DNA of 64,000 nt, taken from assembly GCF_000745485.1 (NCBI RefSeq), contig NZ_JQJK01000014.1, positions 124,001 to 188,000 on the forward strand, written 5' to 3'. Position numbers and translations under genes: made by a program. The stretch is from Methanobacterium veterum. Its GTDB lineage: Archaea > Methanobacteriota > Methanobacteria > Methanobacteriales > Methanobacteriaceae. Position 1 is the stretch's first letter. Each line of letters begins with the position of its first letter. The notes beneath the pieces were generated by a model, which saw only the letters and a program-made list of their open reading frames with translations, made no database searches and had not been told where the DNA came from. Shown here piece by piece: positions 49,235 to 62,040 of this stretch.

Positions 49235-50713
49235 TTAATAGGTTTTTGCAATCATAGTTCTGCATGTTGAAGGCTTTCCGCAGTTAATACATTTACGTGC
49301 TGCTGCCCCTTCTTCTTGAAGTGAATCTATCTCTTCTTTTGTTATTTCGGTTAAAGGCATTTTGTAAGTCTCTGATTTACTTTCTCGAACTCCAAGAATA
49401 TCTACTCGGACTTTTTCCTCAAGTTCTTTTCCACAAGCTTCATCCCCGCACCAGTGGAATGTGACAATCCCCATGTTTTCTTCAATTTCCCGAGCAGCTT
49501 CTTCAACGGTTTCAGCATCTCTTAAGTGCTTGTTGAAGGATTTCCATGCTTTTTCTCTCATATCATGAGTTATATTGTCTAATGTGGATTTAATTTCATC
49601 TATAAAGTCATCAGATTCAATTGAAATAGTGTCTTTTTCAAGCTTATCTCTTCTAAAGACTACTGCATTATTATTTTCAATATCACGAGGGCCTATTTCC
49701 ATTCTTATAGGAACTCCTCTCATTTCGTGTTCATAGAATTTTTTGCCTGCTCTTATGTCCCTATCATCAAAATGGACCCTTAATCCTGCAGACTTGAGTT
49801 TAGCTTCTACGCCTCTACAGAACTCTAAAACCTCTTCAGCACCTTTTTTAAATATAATTGGTACAATAACAACCTGATAAGGCGCAACTGCTGGTGGTAA
49901 ACATAATCCTTTCTCATCTCCATGAATACCTATAATTGATGCTATAACTCTGTCAGATATACCGTAACATGTTTGGTAAACATAGTTATGGTCTCCTTCT
50001 TCTGTTTCATAAGTTATATCAAATGTCTTTGCAAAGGTTTGGTCAAGATTATGTACTGTTCCAATCTGGAGTGCTTTTCCATCAGGGAGAATAGTATCAA
50101 ATGCTACTGTATATTTAGCACCCGGGAATTTGTCCCACTGCGGGCGCTTTGAAATCATGTAAGGAATTCCGAGCATATCAAAGAACTGCTTGTAAATTTT
50201 AACTGCATTCTGTACCTCTTCTTCACATTCTTCTTCTGTTGCGTGTACAGTATGTGCTTCTTTAAATGTGGTAATTTCCCTGACCCTTATTAAAGGTCGT
50301 GTGTGTTTTGTTTCGTATCTAAATGTGTTAACTATCTGGTAAAACCTCATAGGGAGATCAGTATGGGATCTTACCCATAATGAGAACATTGGATACATGG
50401 CAGTTTCACTTGTAGGTCTAAGTGCAAGTTTTTTATTCAGTTCTGTAAGTCCTCCATGTGTAATCCAGTAAACTTCTTCTTCAAAACCTTTGACATGTAT
50501 CGCTTCCTTTGCAAGTTCATCTTCAGGAATTAACATTGGGAAGAGTACCTCTTCATGGGTCTTGTCTAAGATATTTCGAAGAATTTCTAAAGTATATTTT
50601 CTTATTTTGAATCCTTGTGGTTGCCAAACATTCATCCCTTTTACAGGGTATCTGTCGTCGATTATTTCTGCTTCTTCTAGGATATTATGGAACCATTCAC
50701 TGAAATCTGTCAT
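49235..50713 (-). CDS. proS: Prolyl-tRNA synthetase, archaeal type
   Basis: 492 residues of the archaeal/eukaryotic ProS class: [39 protein letters not shown] and [20 protein letters not shown] are class II motifs. The extra C-terminal zinc domain has [11 protein letters not shown] and [13 protein letters not shown], and the chain ends in Tyr, as in this class. It charges tRNA-Pro. Confidence 0.97.
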   Translation of the reverse strand: MTDFSEWFHNILEEAEIIDDRYPVKGMNVWQPQGFKIRKYTLEILRNILDKTHEEVLFPMLIPEDELAKEAIHVKGFEEEVYWITHGGLTELNKKLALRPTSETAMYPMFSLWVRSHTDLPMRFYQIVNTFRYETKHTRPLIRVREITTFKEAHTVHATEEECEEEVQNAVKIYKQFFDMLGIPYMISKRPQWDKFPGAKYTVAFDTILPDGKALQIGTVHNLDQTFAKTFDITYETEEGDHNYVYQTCYGISDRVIASIIGIHGDEKGLCLPPAVAPYQVVIVPIIFKKGAEEVLEFCRGVEAKLKSAGLRVHFDDRDIRAGKKFYEHEMRGVPIRMEIGPRDIENNNAVVFRRDKLEKDTISIESDDFIDEIKSTLDNITHDMREKAWKSFNKHLRDAETVEEAAREIEENMGIVTFHWCGDEACGKELEEKVRVDILGVRESKSETYKMPLTEITKEEIDSLQEEGAAARKCINCGKPSTCRTMIAKTY

Positions 50714-51420
50714 ATATTCACCTAATTAAAATCTAATAAGTATATAAAATGATTATATTTTTTATGGATATTATAGTAGATAGTTGTTCCTTTAATTATT
50801 TAAGATTAAAGGTAGTGAATTCTTTAAAAAAGTAATTTTTAGTCCCATTAAATAACTAATATAAAAAACTAAATGGCTTTTAGGGGATAAATTTGAGCTT
50901 AACTTTTTAATTTAAATTTCACAATATTATTTTCTTTGGTATTATGGCGAAGATTAGACTCCCCTCAAAATTAAGATAAAAATTTAAAAATTTAAAAAAT
51001 AAATGGGGGACTACATGTATTATTGTAACAATTTTAAACATACTAACTGCCAATTATTTAATAAAATTAATTTAGATTTTCTCAATTTTGAAAAAAAGAG
51101 TTTTTATCTAAATAAAAAGCTAATAAGCTTTTTTAAATAATTACACGATTTATCTGCGTATTGTAAAAGCAATGAATATGCTTATTTTATTAAAATAATG
51201 TTTTAAATAACTTTATTTGTTAAAAGTACCAAGTAAGGCATGTTGTCTTAATACTTAATTTTAGATAACTTCATAAAACGCTTTAAATTAAAAAAAGAGC
51301 TCTAAAGATACTTTTTTTTCAAATTTAAACCAAAATATTTATATGCTGCGGAGATTAACTTGTTCATACTCCCTGAAAAACTCAGATTATAGTTTTTGAT
51401 TGGGAATCGGAGGCGGTACA
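50714..51420. other. Long AT-rich intergenic region with a T-rich hairpin
   Basis: About 700 bases between divergent genes. An AAAAAGCT/AGCTTTTT stem (51114-51121 with 51126-51133) could end a transcript. A 41-codon frame at 51015-51140 overlaps this hairpin and is not convincing. The promoter of the wall protein lies at the right end. Confidence 0.4.
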
Positions 51421-52665
51421 ATAAGGAAAAAATTGTTATTTGCAGTCCTATTAATATCCAGTCTCTTATTGATGGGTATAGCTGGTGTAAGTGCATCAGA
51501 CATGGGAGCTGCGCAAACACAGGCTGTTAATAACAGTACTGTGCAGAATTTAAGCATAAATCAAACAGTAAATAGTGCTTTACAGACAAATACTAAATCT
51601 ACAACTCAAGCTGTGGTAAATTCAACTATAAAATCTACAAATAACAGTCAAAAACAGCAAACTACAGTAAATACCAGCGTTAGCAGTCAGAAACAATATG
51701 CTGCAGCAGGAGAAACAAAAACAACAATTAATTCAACAAGTTTTACTGTAAGTCAAATCACAGATGCAGCAGCCAGGGTCAAAGTATACATTGAAACCAA
51801 CCATGCCCTTCCAAATTATGTGACAATTGGTACAACTCAAGTTAAAATGCCTGACTTCTTAAGAATGCTTACTGCAGGTTTACTACAGTTAAACAACGGA
51901 ACAACAACACCTATAACTTTAAAAAATGTTGCTGCTCCTGCACAATCCAGTGAAAATATTACAAGTGGAAATATATACAAGTCCAATTATGTAGATCTTG
52001 CTAAGAGAGTTAAAGCATTTATAGATGCAAATGGTATAACACCGAATTATGCAAATACTAATCTTGGTAAATTAAGGTATGAATCCTTGATTTATGCATA
52101 TTCAAAGATACTCAATTACTATCAAACAAACAAGGTACTACCAAATTACGTTTCGGTAAAAGCATGGTCAACAGTTACTTCAGTCGTATCACAGGCAAGA
52201 CCTGTTTATATAACAAGTGATTACATAAACGGAGCAACAACTGATACAAATAGAATCAACGCTATTGTAAACGGTTTAAAAGCACTGGGAATAAATGCAT
52301 ATAACGCAGGTTTAGGTGCTAATACTCATTATTCAGTACTTCAAAATACAAGTGTACCTGCAAATGCTTTGATAGTGGATATATACGGTGGAGCAGATGC
52401 TGGTGTAATATATGAGATGGGACAAAGCTATTATAAGAAATTAGTTGGAACCAGAAAAGTATTCAGTGTATGGATGGCCCCGTCATCGGTTAATATAACT
52501 GGTTTAGCATGGCTGCCAAGGGCACATGATGATAATTATAGTCCAGCTAGTTTTACAGGACTGGCACACCCAGATCAATATCTGTTAAATAATGGATATA
52601 ATTACATTTACTCTGGAGACCTGAATGCAATAATAGCTGCTATCTACAAACAAGCCACAACATAA
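51421..52665 (+). CDS. Surface protein with pseudomurein-binding repeats
   Basis: About 414 residues. After a signal peptide ending AGVSA and a Gln/Thr/Ser-rich linker come pseudomurein-binding repeats: [39 protein letters not shown], and [21 protein letters not shown]. The last 150 residues form a separate domain ([19 protein letters not shown] to the end) seen in Methanobacteriales wall proteins. GGAGG at 51409-51413 is seven bases before an in-frame ATA at 51421, giving a clean (M)[10 protein letters not shown] signal peptide; TTG 51400 would lie before the ribosome site. AUA initiation is proposed. Confidence 0.9.
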   Translation: MRKKLLFAVLLISSLLLMGIAGVSASDMGAAQTQAVNNSTVQNLSINQTVNSALQTNTKSTTQAVVNSTIKSTNNSQKQQTTVNTSVSSQKQYAAAGETKTTINSTSFTVSQITDAAARVKVYIETNHALPNYVTIGTTQVKMPDFLRMLTAGLLQLNNGTTTPITLKNVAAPAQSSENITSGNIYKSNYVDLAKRVKAFIDANGITPNYANTNLGKLRYESLIYAYSKILNYYQTNKVLPNYVSVKAWSTVTSVVSQARPVYITSDYINGATTDTNRINAIVNGLKALGINAYNAGLGANTHYSVLQNTSVPANALIVDIYGGADAGVIYEMGQSYYKKLVGTRKVFSVWMAPSSVNITGLAWLPRAHDDNYSPASFTGLAHPDQYLLNNGYNYIYSGDLNAIIAAIYKQATT

Positions 52666-52825
52666 ATGCTTTAAGTAAATTAATAAAACATTTACTTTTT
52701 TTTTAATTTTAAAATAAGATTATTATATAAAAATGAAAATTTAATTTTCTATATAAAAATAGTTAATTGAAGTTAAAAAGGATAAATTATTGCGAAATAT
52801 AAAGAACCTTGAATTACAAGGTATC

Positions 52826-52918
52826 TTAATGTTTTACGCCTCTTCCTCTTTTACTTCCAGCTTTTTTATAATGACTTTTTTGTCTTGTTCTAACGTTAGT
52901 TCCTTTTACTTTTGCCAT
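52826..52918 (-). CDS. Very small basic protein (30 residues)
   Basis: From ATG 52918, MAKVKGTNVRTRQKSHYKKA and GSKRGRGVKH: 30 residues, about half Lys, Arg or His. GGAGTGA lies five bases before the ATG, which supports real translation. The style recalls very short archaeal ribosomal or RNA-binding proteins, but I cannot match a family. Its upstream side holds hairpin array 3. Confidence 0.6.
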   Translation of the reverse strand: MAKVKGTNVRTRQKSHYKKAGSKRGRGVKH

Positions 52919-52972
52919 TTCATTCACTCCTGGTTTATTAGTTTAAATATTGTAACGGCGCTGTTAAACACT

Positions 52973-53112
52973 CAAACAAGGAATGTTTGGTGTACAAAAA
53001 TCTTAGATTTTTGCGAGTACTCAAAAATAGTTTGTATTTGAGTCAGCACCTCTGAAGCATGTTTTTGCTTTTTTCAGTGCACGTTCTGCAAGCAAAAAAT
53101 AGTTATTTGCTT
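52973..53112. repeat. Array 3 of short hairpins
   Basis: Five inverted repeats in 140 bases: 52973-52989 (5-base loop), 52995-53013 (loop TTA), 53020-53042 (loop GTT, one mismatch), 53055-53070 (longer loop) and 53090-53112 (loop TAG, one mismatch). The style is the same as arrays 1 and 2, though more decayed. It lies between the divergent 30-residue gene and egsA. The remaining 250 bases to egsA are plain AT with the egsA promoter. Confidence 0.7.
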
Positions 53113-53363
53113 ATAAAGATCGTCAATCATTTAATTTATTTTTTAATATTCCTTTATATATTTGCCTATTTTAAAGGTATTTTTTAAAGTTCCAGACTTA
53201 TAATTTAAGATTTATATAACTTTTTGAATTAGTTATATAATTTTCTGTAAATTAAGTTAATTTAATGATTTAGCCACTTAAAAAAGTTTTCAAAATAGAA
53301 AAAGATATAGTTTTAAAACAATAAATTTGCGATACAATGAATGAATATTATAAGGACGATAAT

Positions 53364-54407
53364 ATGGACTTTAGGAAAATCCAACTACCACGAGAAATTC
53401 ATACGGGCGAAGGAGTAATTGAAGAAACAGGTTCTATTTGTAAGGATCTCATGTTTAAAGATAAAGTTCTGGTGGTAAGCGGGCCAAATACCCTCAAGAT
53501 AGCTGGAGAAAAGGCTATAGAAAGCCTTCAAAATGAAGATTTCGATGTTGAAACTTTTATAATTGATAATGCATCAAAATCAGCTGTTTTAGAAGTTCAA
53601 GATGCATCAAAAGATGTATCTGTGGTCTTAGGAATTGGTGGAGGTAGGGTAATAGATGTTGCAAAACTGGCGGCAACTCGAAATAACATTCAATTTATAA
53701 GTGCCCCAACTGCAGCTTCTCACGATGGAATTGCTTCACCAAGAGCTTCTATAAAGAATGAAAAAGGATCAGTATCTCTTGAAGCCCAATCACCAATTGG
53801 TGTTATTGCAGATACAGAAATTATAAGCCAGGCCCCATTTAGGCTTCTTGCAGCCGGATGTGGAGATATAGTATCAAATTACACTGCAGTATTAGATTGG
53901 AAATTATCTTACAGGCTATTAAATGAATATTACAGTGATTCAGCATCTGCATTATCACTTATGACAGCTAAAATGACTTTAGAAGCTTCCGATGCAATAA
54001 AAGAGGGCCATGTAGAAAGTGCTGCTCTTGTTGTTAAGGCGCTCATAAGCAGCGGAATGGCTATAAGTATTGCAGGGACAAGCAGGCCTGCAAGTGGATC
54101 TGAACACAAGTTCAGCCATGCTTTAGATATTGTTGCACCTAAACCAGCATTACATGGGGAACAGTGTGGTATAGGTACTATAATGATGATGTATCTCCAT
54201 GGTGGGGATTGGAAATATATAAGGGACACTTTGAGGACTATAAAAGCTCCAACAACTGCACGTGAGCTAAAATTAGATCCAGAATATATTATTGAGGCAT
54301 TAACTATGGCCCATACAATTAGAAGGGAAAGGTATACTATTTTGGGAGATAGAGGGCTTACAAAAGAAGCTGCTGAAGAACTTGCAACTGCAACTGGCGT
54401 AATATAA
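53364..54407 (+). CDS. egsA: sn-Glycerol-1-phosphate dehydrogenase
   Basis: 347 residues from ATG 53364 ([17 protein letters not shown]); a frame start at 53337 adds nine residues and cannot be excluded. It makes the glycerol backbone of archaeal lipids from dihydroxyacetone phosphate. Seen: [15 protein letters not shown] (NAD(P) site), [17 protein letters not shown], and zinc ligands in [11 protein letters not shown] and LHGEQCGIG. Followed 56 bases later by the methyltransferase. Confidence 0.96.
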   Translation: MDFRKIQLPREIHTGEGVIEETGSICKDLMFKDKVLVVSGPNTLKIAGEKAIESLQNEDFDVETFIIDNASKSAVLEVQDASKDVSVVLGIGGGRVIDVAKLAATRNNIQFISAPTAASHDGIASPRASIKNEKGSVSLEAQSPIGVIADTEIISQAPFRLLAAGCGDIVSNYTAVLDWKLSYRLLNEYYSDSASALSLMTAKMTLEASDAIKEGHVESAALVVKALISSGMAISIAGTSRPASGSEHKFSHALDIVAPKPALHGEQCGIGTIMMMYLHGGDWKYIRDTLRTIKAPTTARELKLDPEYIIEALTMAHTIRRERYTILGDRGLTKEAAEELATATGVI

Positions 54408-54463
54408 AATCCCTGGCTCAAATGGTTAAATTTCAATCATTAATGAACATTGGAGTAATTAAA

Positions 54464-55255
54464 ATGACCTCACTTTTAAAACAGTATTCAGATTCAAGTA
54501 ATTTTATGGCAAGGGTTGAATTAAACAGGCGATTTGGGACAAACCCCTATAAATGGACATTATGGTTATTTGATCAGATTCAATTTAAAAAAGACGCTAG
54601 AGTACTTGAGCTTGGATGTGGAAATGGAATCTTATGGAAATCAAACCTACAGAATATACCTGAAGATGCACAAATCCTACTTTCTGATTTTTCAGAAGGG
54701 ATGCTTGATGATGCTAAACTCGCTTTTGGTGGTGCTGCAGAAAGGTTCGAATATGAGGTAATAGATGCAGAGCAGATTCCACACCCAGATAATTCATTTG
54801 ATGTGGTTATTGCAAACCTTATGCTTTACCATGTTCCTGACAGGAAAAAAGCAATATCTGAAATTAGCAGAGTTTTAAAGAGTGATGGTGTGCTTTATGC
54901 AACTACTTTTGGCCTAAATTATATGAAAGAATTGAGTGATCTGGTAACTAATTATGATAAAAACGCTAACTGTTCATTGGAACCAGTTGCACGTGCATTT
55001 GGTCTTGAAAATGGAGAAAAACAGTTAAGTGAATCTTTTGGGGATATAAAGCTCGTAAAATATGAAGATGGTCTGGAAGTAACCGAAGCTGAACCTTTAG
55101 TAAACTATGTTCTTTCATTTACAAGGGTTAAAAATGTTATAAATGGTGATAAAATAATTGATTTTGAGGACTATGTTACAAATATTTTAAGTGAAAATGG
55201 TAAAATCCAAATTGAGAAAAAATCAGGCATGTTTATAGCTAAAAATCCATATTAA
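54464..55255 (+). CDS. Class I SAM-dependent methyltransferase
   Basis: 263 residues from ATG 54464, with GGAG upstream; a longer frame from 54422 is less likely. Motif I is VLELGCGNGILWKSN, then LLSDFSEGMLDDAK, and IPHPDNSFDVVIANLMLYHV. The type acts on small molecules or lipids (UbiE-like). The substrate is unknown. The place after egsA might hint at lipid or quinone-like chemistry, but this is weak. Confidence 0.88.
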   Translation: MTSLLKQYSDSSNFMARVELNRRFGTNPYKWTLWLFDQIQFKKDARVLELGCGNGILWKSNLQNIPEDAQILLSDFSEGMLDDAKLAFGGAAERFEYEVIDAEQIPHPDNSFDVVIANLMLYHVPDRKKAISEISRVLKSDGVLYATTFGLNYMKELSDLVTNYDKNANCSLEPVARAFGLENGEKQLSESFGDIKLVKYEDGLEVTEAEPLVNYVLSFTRVKNVINGDKIIDFEDYVTNILSENGKIQIEKKSGMFIAKNPY

Positions 55256-55428
55256 TTTCTTTTATTTATAATAATTTAATATTTCTAATTGTTTAAATTT
55301 TTATTAACTATTTTCTAAGTTTATTTGCCTTTTTGGCGTTCCTAAAAAAGTATCATTTTGAAATTTGTGTGATATTAATTTTTATACTGAAAGTAATATA
55401 ATATTAATATAAAATTAGGGGTCAGTGT

Positions 55429-55902
55429 ATGTACAAGAAAATATTACTGCCAATAGATGGATCGGAATGTGCAGAAAGGGCAGGAGGACACGCAATATGG
55501 ACTTCCAATGTAAGTGGTGCTGATATTGTTGTTTTATATGTTGTTGACACTTATTTCTTGAGGTCCGCATATCTGCCAAATTTTAGAGGGGAATTATATG
55601 ATAGTTTACAGAAGGAAGGAGAAAAGGTAGTAGAACGTTTTAGGAAAAAGCTGGAAGAAAGTCAATGTGAAGGTTTATGTAAAGGGGTCAAATTAAAAAC
55701 TGAAGTCACTGGTGGAAAACCATATGAAGAAATTCTTGATGCTATCCGGCTGGAAAACATTGATGTAGTATTTATGGGTTCTACTGGTAAGCACGGCTGT
55801 CAAAAATCGTCGACTTTTGAGGGTCTAAATCGAACTTTATTTGGAAGTACTACAGATAGGGTACTGAGATCAGCAAAAGTTCCAGTTGTTGTAGTTCCAT
55901 AA
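55429..55902 (+). CDS. Universal stress protein A family with C-x3-C insert and a broken loop
   Basis: 157 residues: [20 protein letters not shown], an insert [11 protein letters not shown] (C-x3-C, like the Usp at 46562), then [20 protein letters not shown] followed by FGSTTDRV. The usual nine-residue spacing of the ATP loop is stretched by about ten residues that include a further Cys. Nucleotide binding may be altered. Confidence 0.9.
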   Translation: MYKKILLPIDGSECAERAGGHAIWTSNVSGADIVVLYVVDTYFLRSAYLPNFRGELYDSLQKEGEKVVERFRKKLEESQCEGLCKGVKLKTEVTGGKPYEEILDAIRLENIDVVFMGSTGKHGCQKSSTFEGLNRTLFGSTTDRVLRSAKVPVVVVP

Positions 55903-56268
55903 TATAATTAAAGACCACAATGAACTATTTTATTCAAAAATTATGAAAATTCTTTTGAATCTTGAGAATAGTTCTTAATATTTGTTAAATCGAGTTAGGA
56001 TAATTTTAATTTATTTTTTAAAGGATTAGACAGTTATGTAATAAGAAATTTCAGATGATAACTATTTATATTCATATACCTAATGTTTTTATATAACCGT
56101 AGAACATTAAAAATGGTAATACTATTTAATTTAATTTCATGTAAAATGCCATTTTAAAAATTAAATAGCTGCTGTTTTCTATATTATGCAGCATACAAAT
56201 GAAAATATTGGATAATATCTGATATAATTGAACTAATTATATAAAACACCATTTAAAGGAGACAAATT
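55903..56268. other. AT-rich intergenic region
   Basis: 366 bases with only TATA-like stretches. No repeat, RNA fold or coding frame is evident. Confidence 0.4.
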
Positions 56269-56697
56269 ATGATAACGCTCATTGGAAAAACTCTTGCAGA
56301 AGAGGGGCTTAAATTCATGCATTATGGAGCTTCTGCAGAATGTGAAGCGTGTAGATTTAAAAGTACATGCATTGATTCTTTAGAAGAAGGAAGAATGTAT
56401 GTAGTAACGGAGGTAAAAGACACAGAACATCCTTGTCCTGTACATGATAGTGGAAAAGTTAAAGTTGTTGAAGTGGAAAGAGCAGATATTGAAGCACTTG
56501 TCGATACTAAAAAAGCATTTGAAGGGTCTATACTTACATTTGAATTTCCTGAATGTGATAAAGAATGTACAATGAGGGAATTATGTTTTCCAGAAGGTTT
56601 ATATGTGGGAGATAAGTGTAAAATAATTAAATCCATTGGAAAACCTGCTAATGAATGTATAAATGGATTAAAGCTTAGTTTAGTGCTTTTAAAATAA
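56269..56697 (+). CDS. UPF0179-family cysteine-rich protein
   Basis: 142 residues with Cys in [38 protein letters not shown] and NECINGLKL, the pattern of the archaeal UPF0179 family. Ten Cys in such spacing suggest a zinc or iron-sulfur site. The function is unknown. GGAG lies upstream. It precedes rpiA on the same strand. Confidence 0.9.
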   Translation: MITLIGKTLAEEGLKFMHYGASAECEACRFKSTCIDSLEEGRMYVVTEVKDTEHPCPVHDSGKVKVVEVERADIEALVDTKKAFEGSILTFEFPECDKECTMRELCFPEGLYVGDKCKIIKSIGKPANECINGLKLSLVLLK

Positions 56698-56823
56698 ATT
56701 TGCTTTTATATTTTTCAAATAATCTAATATTTTATATATTTAATTTAGATAACTTATAAATACGTTTTTAAAATTGAATATAATTTAAAAAATTACTATA
56801 AATTTATTAATTGAGGTCTAATT

Positions 56824-57495
56824 ATGGAACTTAAACGAAATGTAGGATATGCTGCTGCAAAATTAGTTGAAGATGGAAATATAGTGGGACTTGGAACTGG
56901 ATCCACTACTCTCTTTTTTATAGAGAAGCTTGGAAAAAGGATCATAGAGGAAGAACTTGAAATATTAGGTATTCCAACATCATACCAGTCTTTTTTACTT
57001 GCAAAGGAAAATGGAATCCCTGTAACTACCCTTGAAGAACATTCAATTGACATTGCAGTTGACGGTGCAGATGAAGTTGACAGCAGTTTAAACCTAATAA
57101 AAGGCGGTGGAGCAGCCCATACAATGGAAAAAATCGTTGACAGCGCTGCAGCTAAATTCATAGTTATTGTAGATGACTCAAAAGTAGTTGATAAACTTGG
57201 AGCATTCCCAGTACCTGTCGAAGTTATTCCTCAAGCCTGCAGAACAGTCAGTGATCATGTAAAACAGTTTGGAGGAGTTCCTGCTCTGCGAATGGGTCAA
57301 AGAAAAGGCGGGCCGGTTATAACAGATAACGGTAATTTTGTACTTGATGTTAAATTTGATAATATTGAAGATCCTGCATATCTAGAAAAAGAACTCAATT
57401 ATATCCCCGGAGTTGTAGAAAATGGAATATTTACTGAAGTTGCAGATGAAGTTCTTGTAGGATCATCTGAAGGGATCAAGTCACTGAAAAAATAA
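56824..57495 (+). CDS. rpiA: Ribose-5-phosphate isomerase A
   Basis: 223 residues: [38 protein letters not shown] with the catalytic acids, and [12 protein letters not shown] are the RpiA motifs. It interconverts ribose and ribulose 5-phosphate for nucleotide synthesis. Convergent with cpgS, 76 bases between the ends. Confidence 0.96.
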   Translation: MELKRNVGYAAAKLVEDGNIVGLGTGSTTLFFIEKLGKRIIEEELEILGIPTSYQSFLLAKENGIPVTTLEEHSIDIAVDGADEVDSSLNLIKGGGAAHTMEKIVDSAAAKFIVIVDDSKVVDKLGAFPVPVEVIPQACRTVSDHVKQFGGVPALRMGQRKGGPVITDNGNFVLDVKFDNIEDPAYLEKELNYIPGVVENGIFTEVADEVLVGSSEGIKSLKK

Positions 57496-57571
57496 AATCC
57501 TTTTTTCTATTTTTAACTTTATAACTACTTAATTTTTAGATCTTTAAAATAAAAAAAGGGAATAGAATACT

Positions 57572-58963
<1,392 letters not shown>

Positions 58964-59071
58964 GGATATACCTACTTTTAATTTATATTAGGTATTTTTG
59001 AGTTTACGAGGTTAAATAATTTTAGTTTAAGGCAGTGAACTAAATAATTTTATAGAATATAGCAGTATAAA

Positions 59072-59410
59072 CTAAATCATTTCCATTTTCTTGTCTTTCT
59101 GATATTTAAGTGCATTGTCTTCATGCATCCGAATTAACTCTTTTTTGGACCTCTTTGCTAGTTCGGATAAACCATTTGCAATATTTGATGGTGCTGCACT
59201 ATTATTTTTTTTAGCTATTAATTCAGAAATAGATTCAGATAATACAAAAATTGCATATTTGTGTTCTGCTTTTGTTCGGTGGATGTGGTGTGGACTTATG
59301 TTAAGGCGGAAATATTCCTCGCATTCCTCTTTAACTTCGTTTTCATCTTCTAAACTTTTTAAAACATATACCAAAAACTGATGCAGTTGTATAAGTTCGT
59401 CTTTATACAT
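59072..59410 (-). CDS. UPF0058-family protein
   Basis: 112 residues from ATG 59410, set by GGAGG eight bases upstream. MYKDELIQLHQFLVYVLKSL and FRLNISPHHIHRTKAEHKYA are the family pattern. All helical. The function is unknown. Widely kept in euryarchaea. Confidence 0.9.
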   Translation of the reverse strand: MYKDELIQLHQFLVYVLKSLEDENEVKEECEEYFRLNISPHHIHRTKAEHKYAIFVLSESISELIAKKNNSAAPSNIANGLSELAKRSKKELIRMHEDNALKYQKDKKMEMI

Positions 59411-60379
59411 TATTACGAGCCCCTCCTTTATCACTCTTGAAATTTAATGACATGTTATTTATAGATTGTGTTGTGCAATATGAGAAAAGAAATGATAAAA
59501 ACTTCGTTTAATAATTCTTTTATTATATTCTTAATATGATGATGGATAAACTTTTGGTTGTTATGTGAATTTATTTCTAAAAGTATTTTAAAAATAAATT
59601 GTATTATATTGGAGATATTGTAAGTTTGATTAGATATTTTTTATAATAAGTTGATTTTACTATTATTTAATGTTAGTTTTATTGTGACAAATTTCACCAT
59701 CACATTTTAAATTATTCACAGCTGTGTATTTATGTATAATCACAAAGATGAGGTTAAATGTTTATTTTTGTAAACAAAGAGTTAATTTTTATTATTATTT
59801 ATAAATTTAACATTGTAATCATTATTTAAGTAATCAATATATTTATGTATATTATGAAATAAAAATAATTTCAAAATTAAAGTAAAAATCATAAAAGTGA
59901 GAGCAGCTATTGGAAAATATATGCCAATTTCTCTGCTTTGTATGGCTATATAAAGTCGAAGGTACTCTATTTTACAGAATATATCTGTCGCTAAGGGTTT
60001 CCAGATAATATTTAAAAAATAATAGATTGTACTTTAGTTATTATACTCCTATCCTTGAGTTGTGTAAATAATATAGTTATATTTTAATGACGCAAACTGC
60101 ATTTTTTTCCTTATTATAGTTTAACTATTTCATAGAGTGAATTTTTAAATTAACAGTTTAACACTTATTTTACTTTGAATAGAAAGTTTTTATCTATTTA
60201 TATTTAATTTTATTAGCTTTAGGAAGTATTCTCTTTAACGGCCGATATTTAATAGTCATTTTTAGTGTTATATCTTTACTTTTGATTAATTATTCTAAAA
60301 TATTTTAAATGAGTAGATTAAAATAGTCCTCTTTAGTCAAATATTTAAATTCAATTTAACAAACTAAGTTTGTGATAGG
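59411..60379. other. Longest gene-free stretch, about 970 bases
   Basis: Very AT-rich region between divergent genes. A GC-richer patch at about 59900-60025 shows an AGCAG...CTGCT stem with an inner TGG/CCA and may be transcribed; this is weak. The hisD promoter lies at the right end. No coding frame of note. Confidence 0.4.
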
Positions 60380-61657
60380 ATGGAGATAGTGAAACTTAAA
60401 AGCGCAGAGAAAAATAAACTCATCAATCGCTCGCAAATCGATGCAGAAAGCGTGATTGAAATTGTAAGCGACATACTTCATAATGTCCGGAAGGACGGGG
60501 ATAGCTCTTTAAAATTTTATACTGAAAAGTTTGATAACGTCAAATTAGATGATCTTAAAGTCAGTGAAGCGGAAATCAAAGAGAGTTACGACAAAGTAGA
60601 TGCTAAGATAGTAGATGCATTAAAAAAGGCTGCTAAAAACATTAAAAAATTTCATAAATCCCAAATTCCAGAAGAATGGTTTGAAGAAGTTGATAATGGA
60701 ATTACTGCAGGCCAGATAATTCGACCAATTGAAATTGTAGGTTGTTACGTTCCCGGGGGACGTGCTGTTTACCCTTCATCAGTTTTAATGACAATCATTC
60801 CTGCAAAAATTGCAGGTGTTAATAAGGTAATCTGCTGTACACCTCCAATGCCTGACGGCAGTGTAAATGAGGCTGTACTTGTTGCAGCAGATATAGCCGG
60901 TGCAGATGAAATTTATAAAATAGGTGGGGCTCAATCCATAGCTGCCATGGCATTTGGTACTCTAAGCGTTCCTAAAGTTGATAAGATAGTAGGTCCTGGA
61001 AATATATTTGTTACAGCTGCAAAAAAATTAGTATATGGTGATGTAGACATAGATTTCCCTGCAGGACCATCAGAAGTGCTTATAATAGCTGATGAAACCG
61101 CTAATGCAGAATTTATTGCTTATGATATGATGGCTCAAGCTGAACACGATCCTAACGCGGCATGTGCACTTGTTACAACATCAGAAAATATTGCAAGTAA
61201 GGTAAATGCTAATATTTTAGAAAAAATTAAATATATGCAGAGAAGTAAAATAATAGAGGAATCCCTTGAAAAGTATGGTAAAATAATAATTGCTGATTCT
61301 CTAAGTGAAGCTGTGGAGTTTGCAAACGATTATGCTCCAGAACACCTGATTATTATGACAGAAGACCCTGAGGATGTCCTAAAGGACATCAAAAATGCAG
61401 GTTCTATATTTTTAGGAGAGTTAACTCCAGTTGCAGCTGGGGACTATGGCTCTGGAACAAATCATGTTCTTCCAACTTCAAAATGTGCAAGAATGTATTC
61501 TGGGCTTTCGGTGGATTCATTTATTAAAAAACCGACAGTACAGCGGCTTTCAAAGGAAGGGGTCCGCAACTTAAAGGATGTTGTTATAACCCTTGCAGAA
61601 CATGAAGGACTTTTTGCCCATGCTGAATCATTTAAAAAGAGATTAGGTGAGGATTGA
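60380..61657 (+). CDS. hisD: Histidinol dehydrogenase
   Basis: 425 residues. It does the last two steps of histidine synthesis, using NAD+ and zinc. Seen: [64 protein letters not shown] and [17 protein letters not shown] precedes the ATG. Its last 14 codons are repeated in decayed form downstream. Confidence 0.97.
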   Translation: MEIVKLKSAEKNKLINRSQIDAESVIEIVSDILHNVRKDGDSSLKFYTEKFDNVKLDDLKVSEAEIKESYDKVDAKIVDALKKAAKNIKKFHKSQIPEEWFEEVDNGITAGQIIRPIEIVGCYVPGGRAVYPSSVLMTIIPAKIAGVNKVICCTPPMPDGSVNEAVLVAADIAGADEIYKIGGAQSIAAMAFGTLSVPKVDKIVGPGNIFVTAAKKLVYGDVDIDFPAGPSEVLIIADETANAEFIAYDMMAQAEHDPNAACALVTTSENIASKVNANILEKIKYMQRSKIIEESLEKYGKIIIADSLSEAVEFANDYAPEHLIIMTEDPEDVLKDIKNAGSIFLGELTPVAAGDYGSGTNHVLPTSKCARMYSGLSVDSFIKKPTVQRLSKEGVRNLKDVVITLAEHEGLFAHAESFKKRLGED

Positions 61658-61929
61658 GTATTGAAAATAGTGTTTTGGTGGTTTTAGGTATAGGTATTGC
61701 CCATGTGGAATCATTAAAGCGGTTAAGTGAGGATTGAACATCGAATATTGAAAAAAAAAACGAATGTTTTTAGTGGTTTCAGGTAATGAAGATATTGCTT
61801 ATAAAAAATCATTAAAGCTAAATGAAAAATTGAATATTAAATATTGGAATGAATATTTTTAGTGGCTTGATAATGCAGCCATTACCCATACAGAATCATT
61901 AAAAGCGATTAAACCATTAAATTTCATGT
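61625..61929 (+). repeat. Decayed tandem copies of the hisD 3' end
   Basis: The hisD tail GCCCATGCTGAATCATTTAA returns as GCCCATGTGGAATCATTAAA (61699 on), ending in the same GGTTAAGTGAGGATTGA. It appears again, more worn, as AAATCATTAAAGC at 61806 and CAGAATCATTAAAAGCG at 61892. The spacing is 83, 98 and 87 bases. Between them AATATTGAA and TTTTTAGTGG also recur. None is translatable as more than a few codons. Confidence 0.8.
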
Positions 61930-62040
61930 AAATTATCATTTTACTAATGTAACCATGATAGATTCCTAAAGAGGGATTACAAATTTACAGACACGTTCAA
62001 TAAAATTATTGATTATTTAACTATTTTAGAGGTGAATTAC

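Noticed and set aside
51015..51140. A 41-codon frame in the gap before the wall protein
   Set aside because: Composition is that of AT-rich noncoding DNA and its end overlaps a T-rich hairpin; no homology recognised.
59880..60030. Possible RNA gene or tRNA in the 970-base gap
   Set aside because: A weak stem exists, but no tRNA features (no T-loop GTTCRA pattern or acceptor pairing) and no strong structure.
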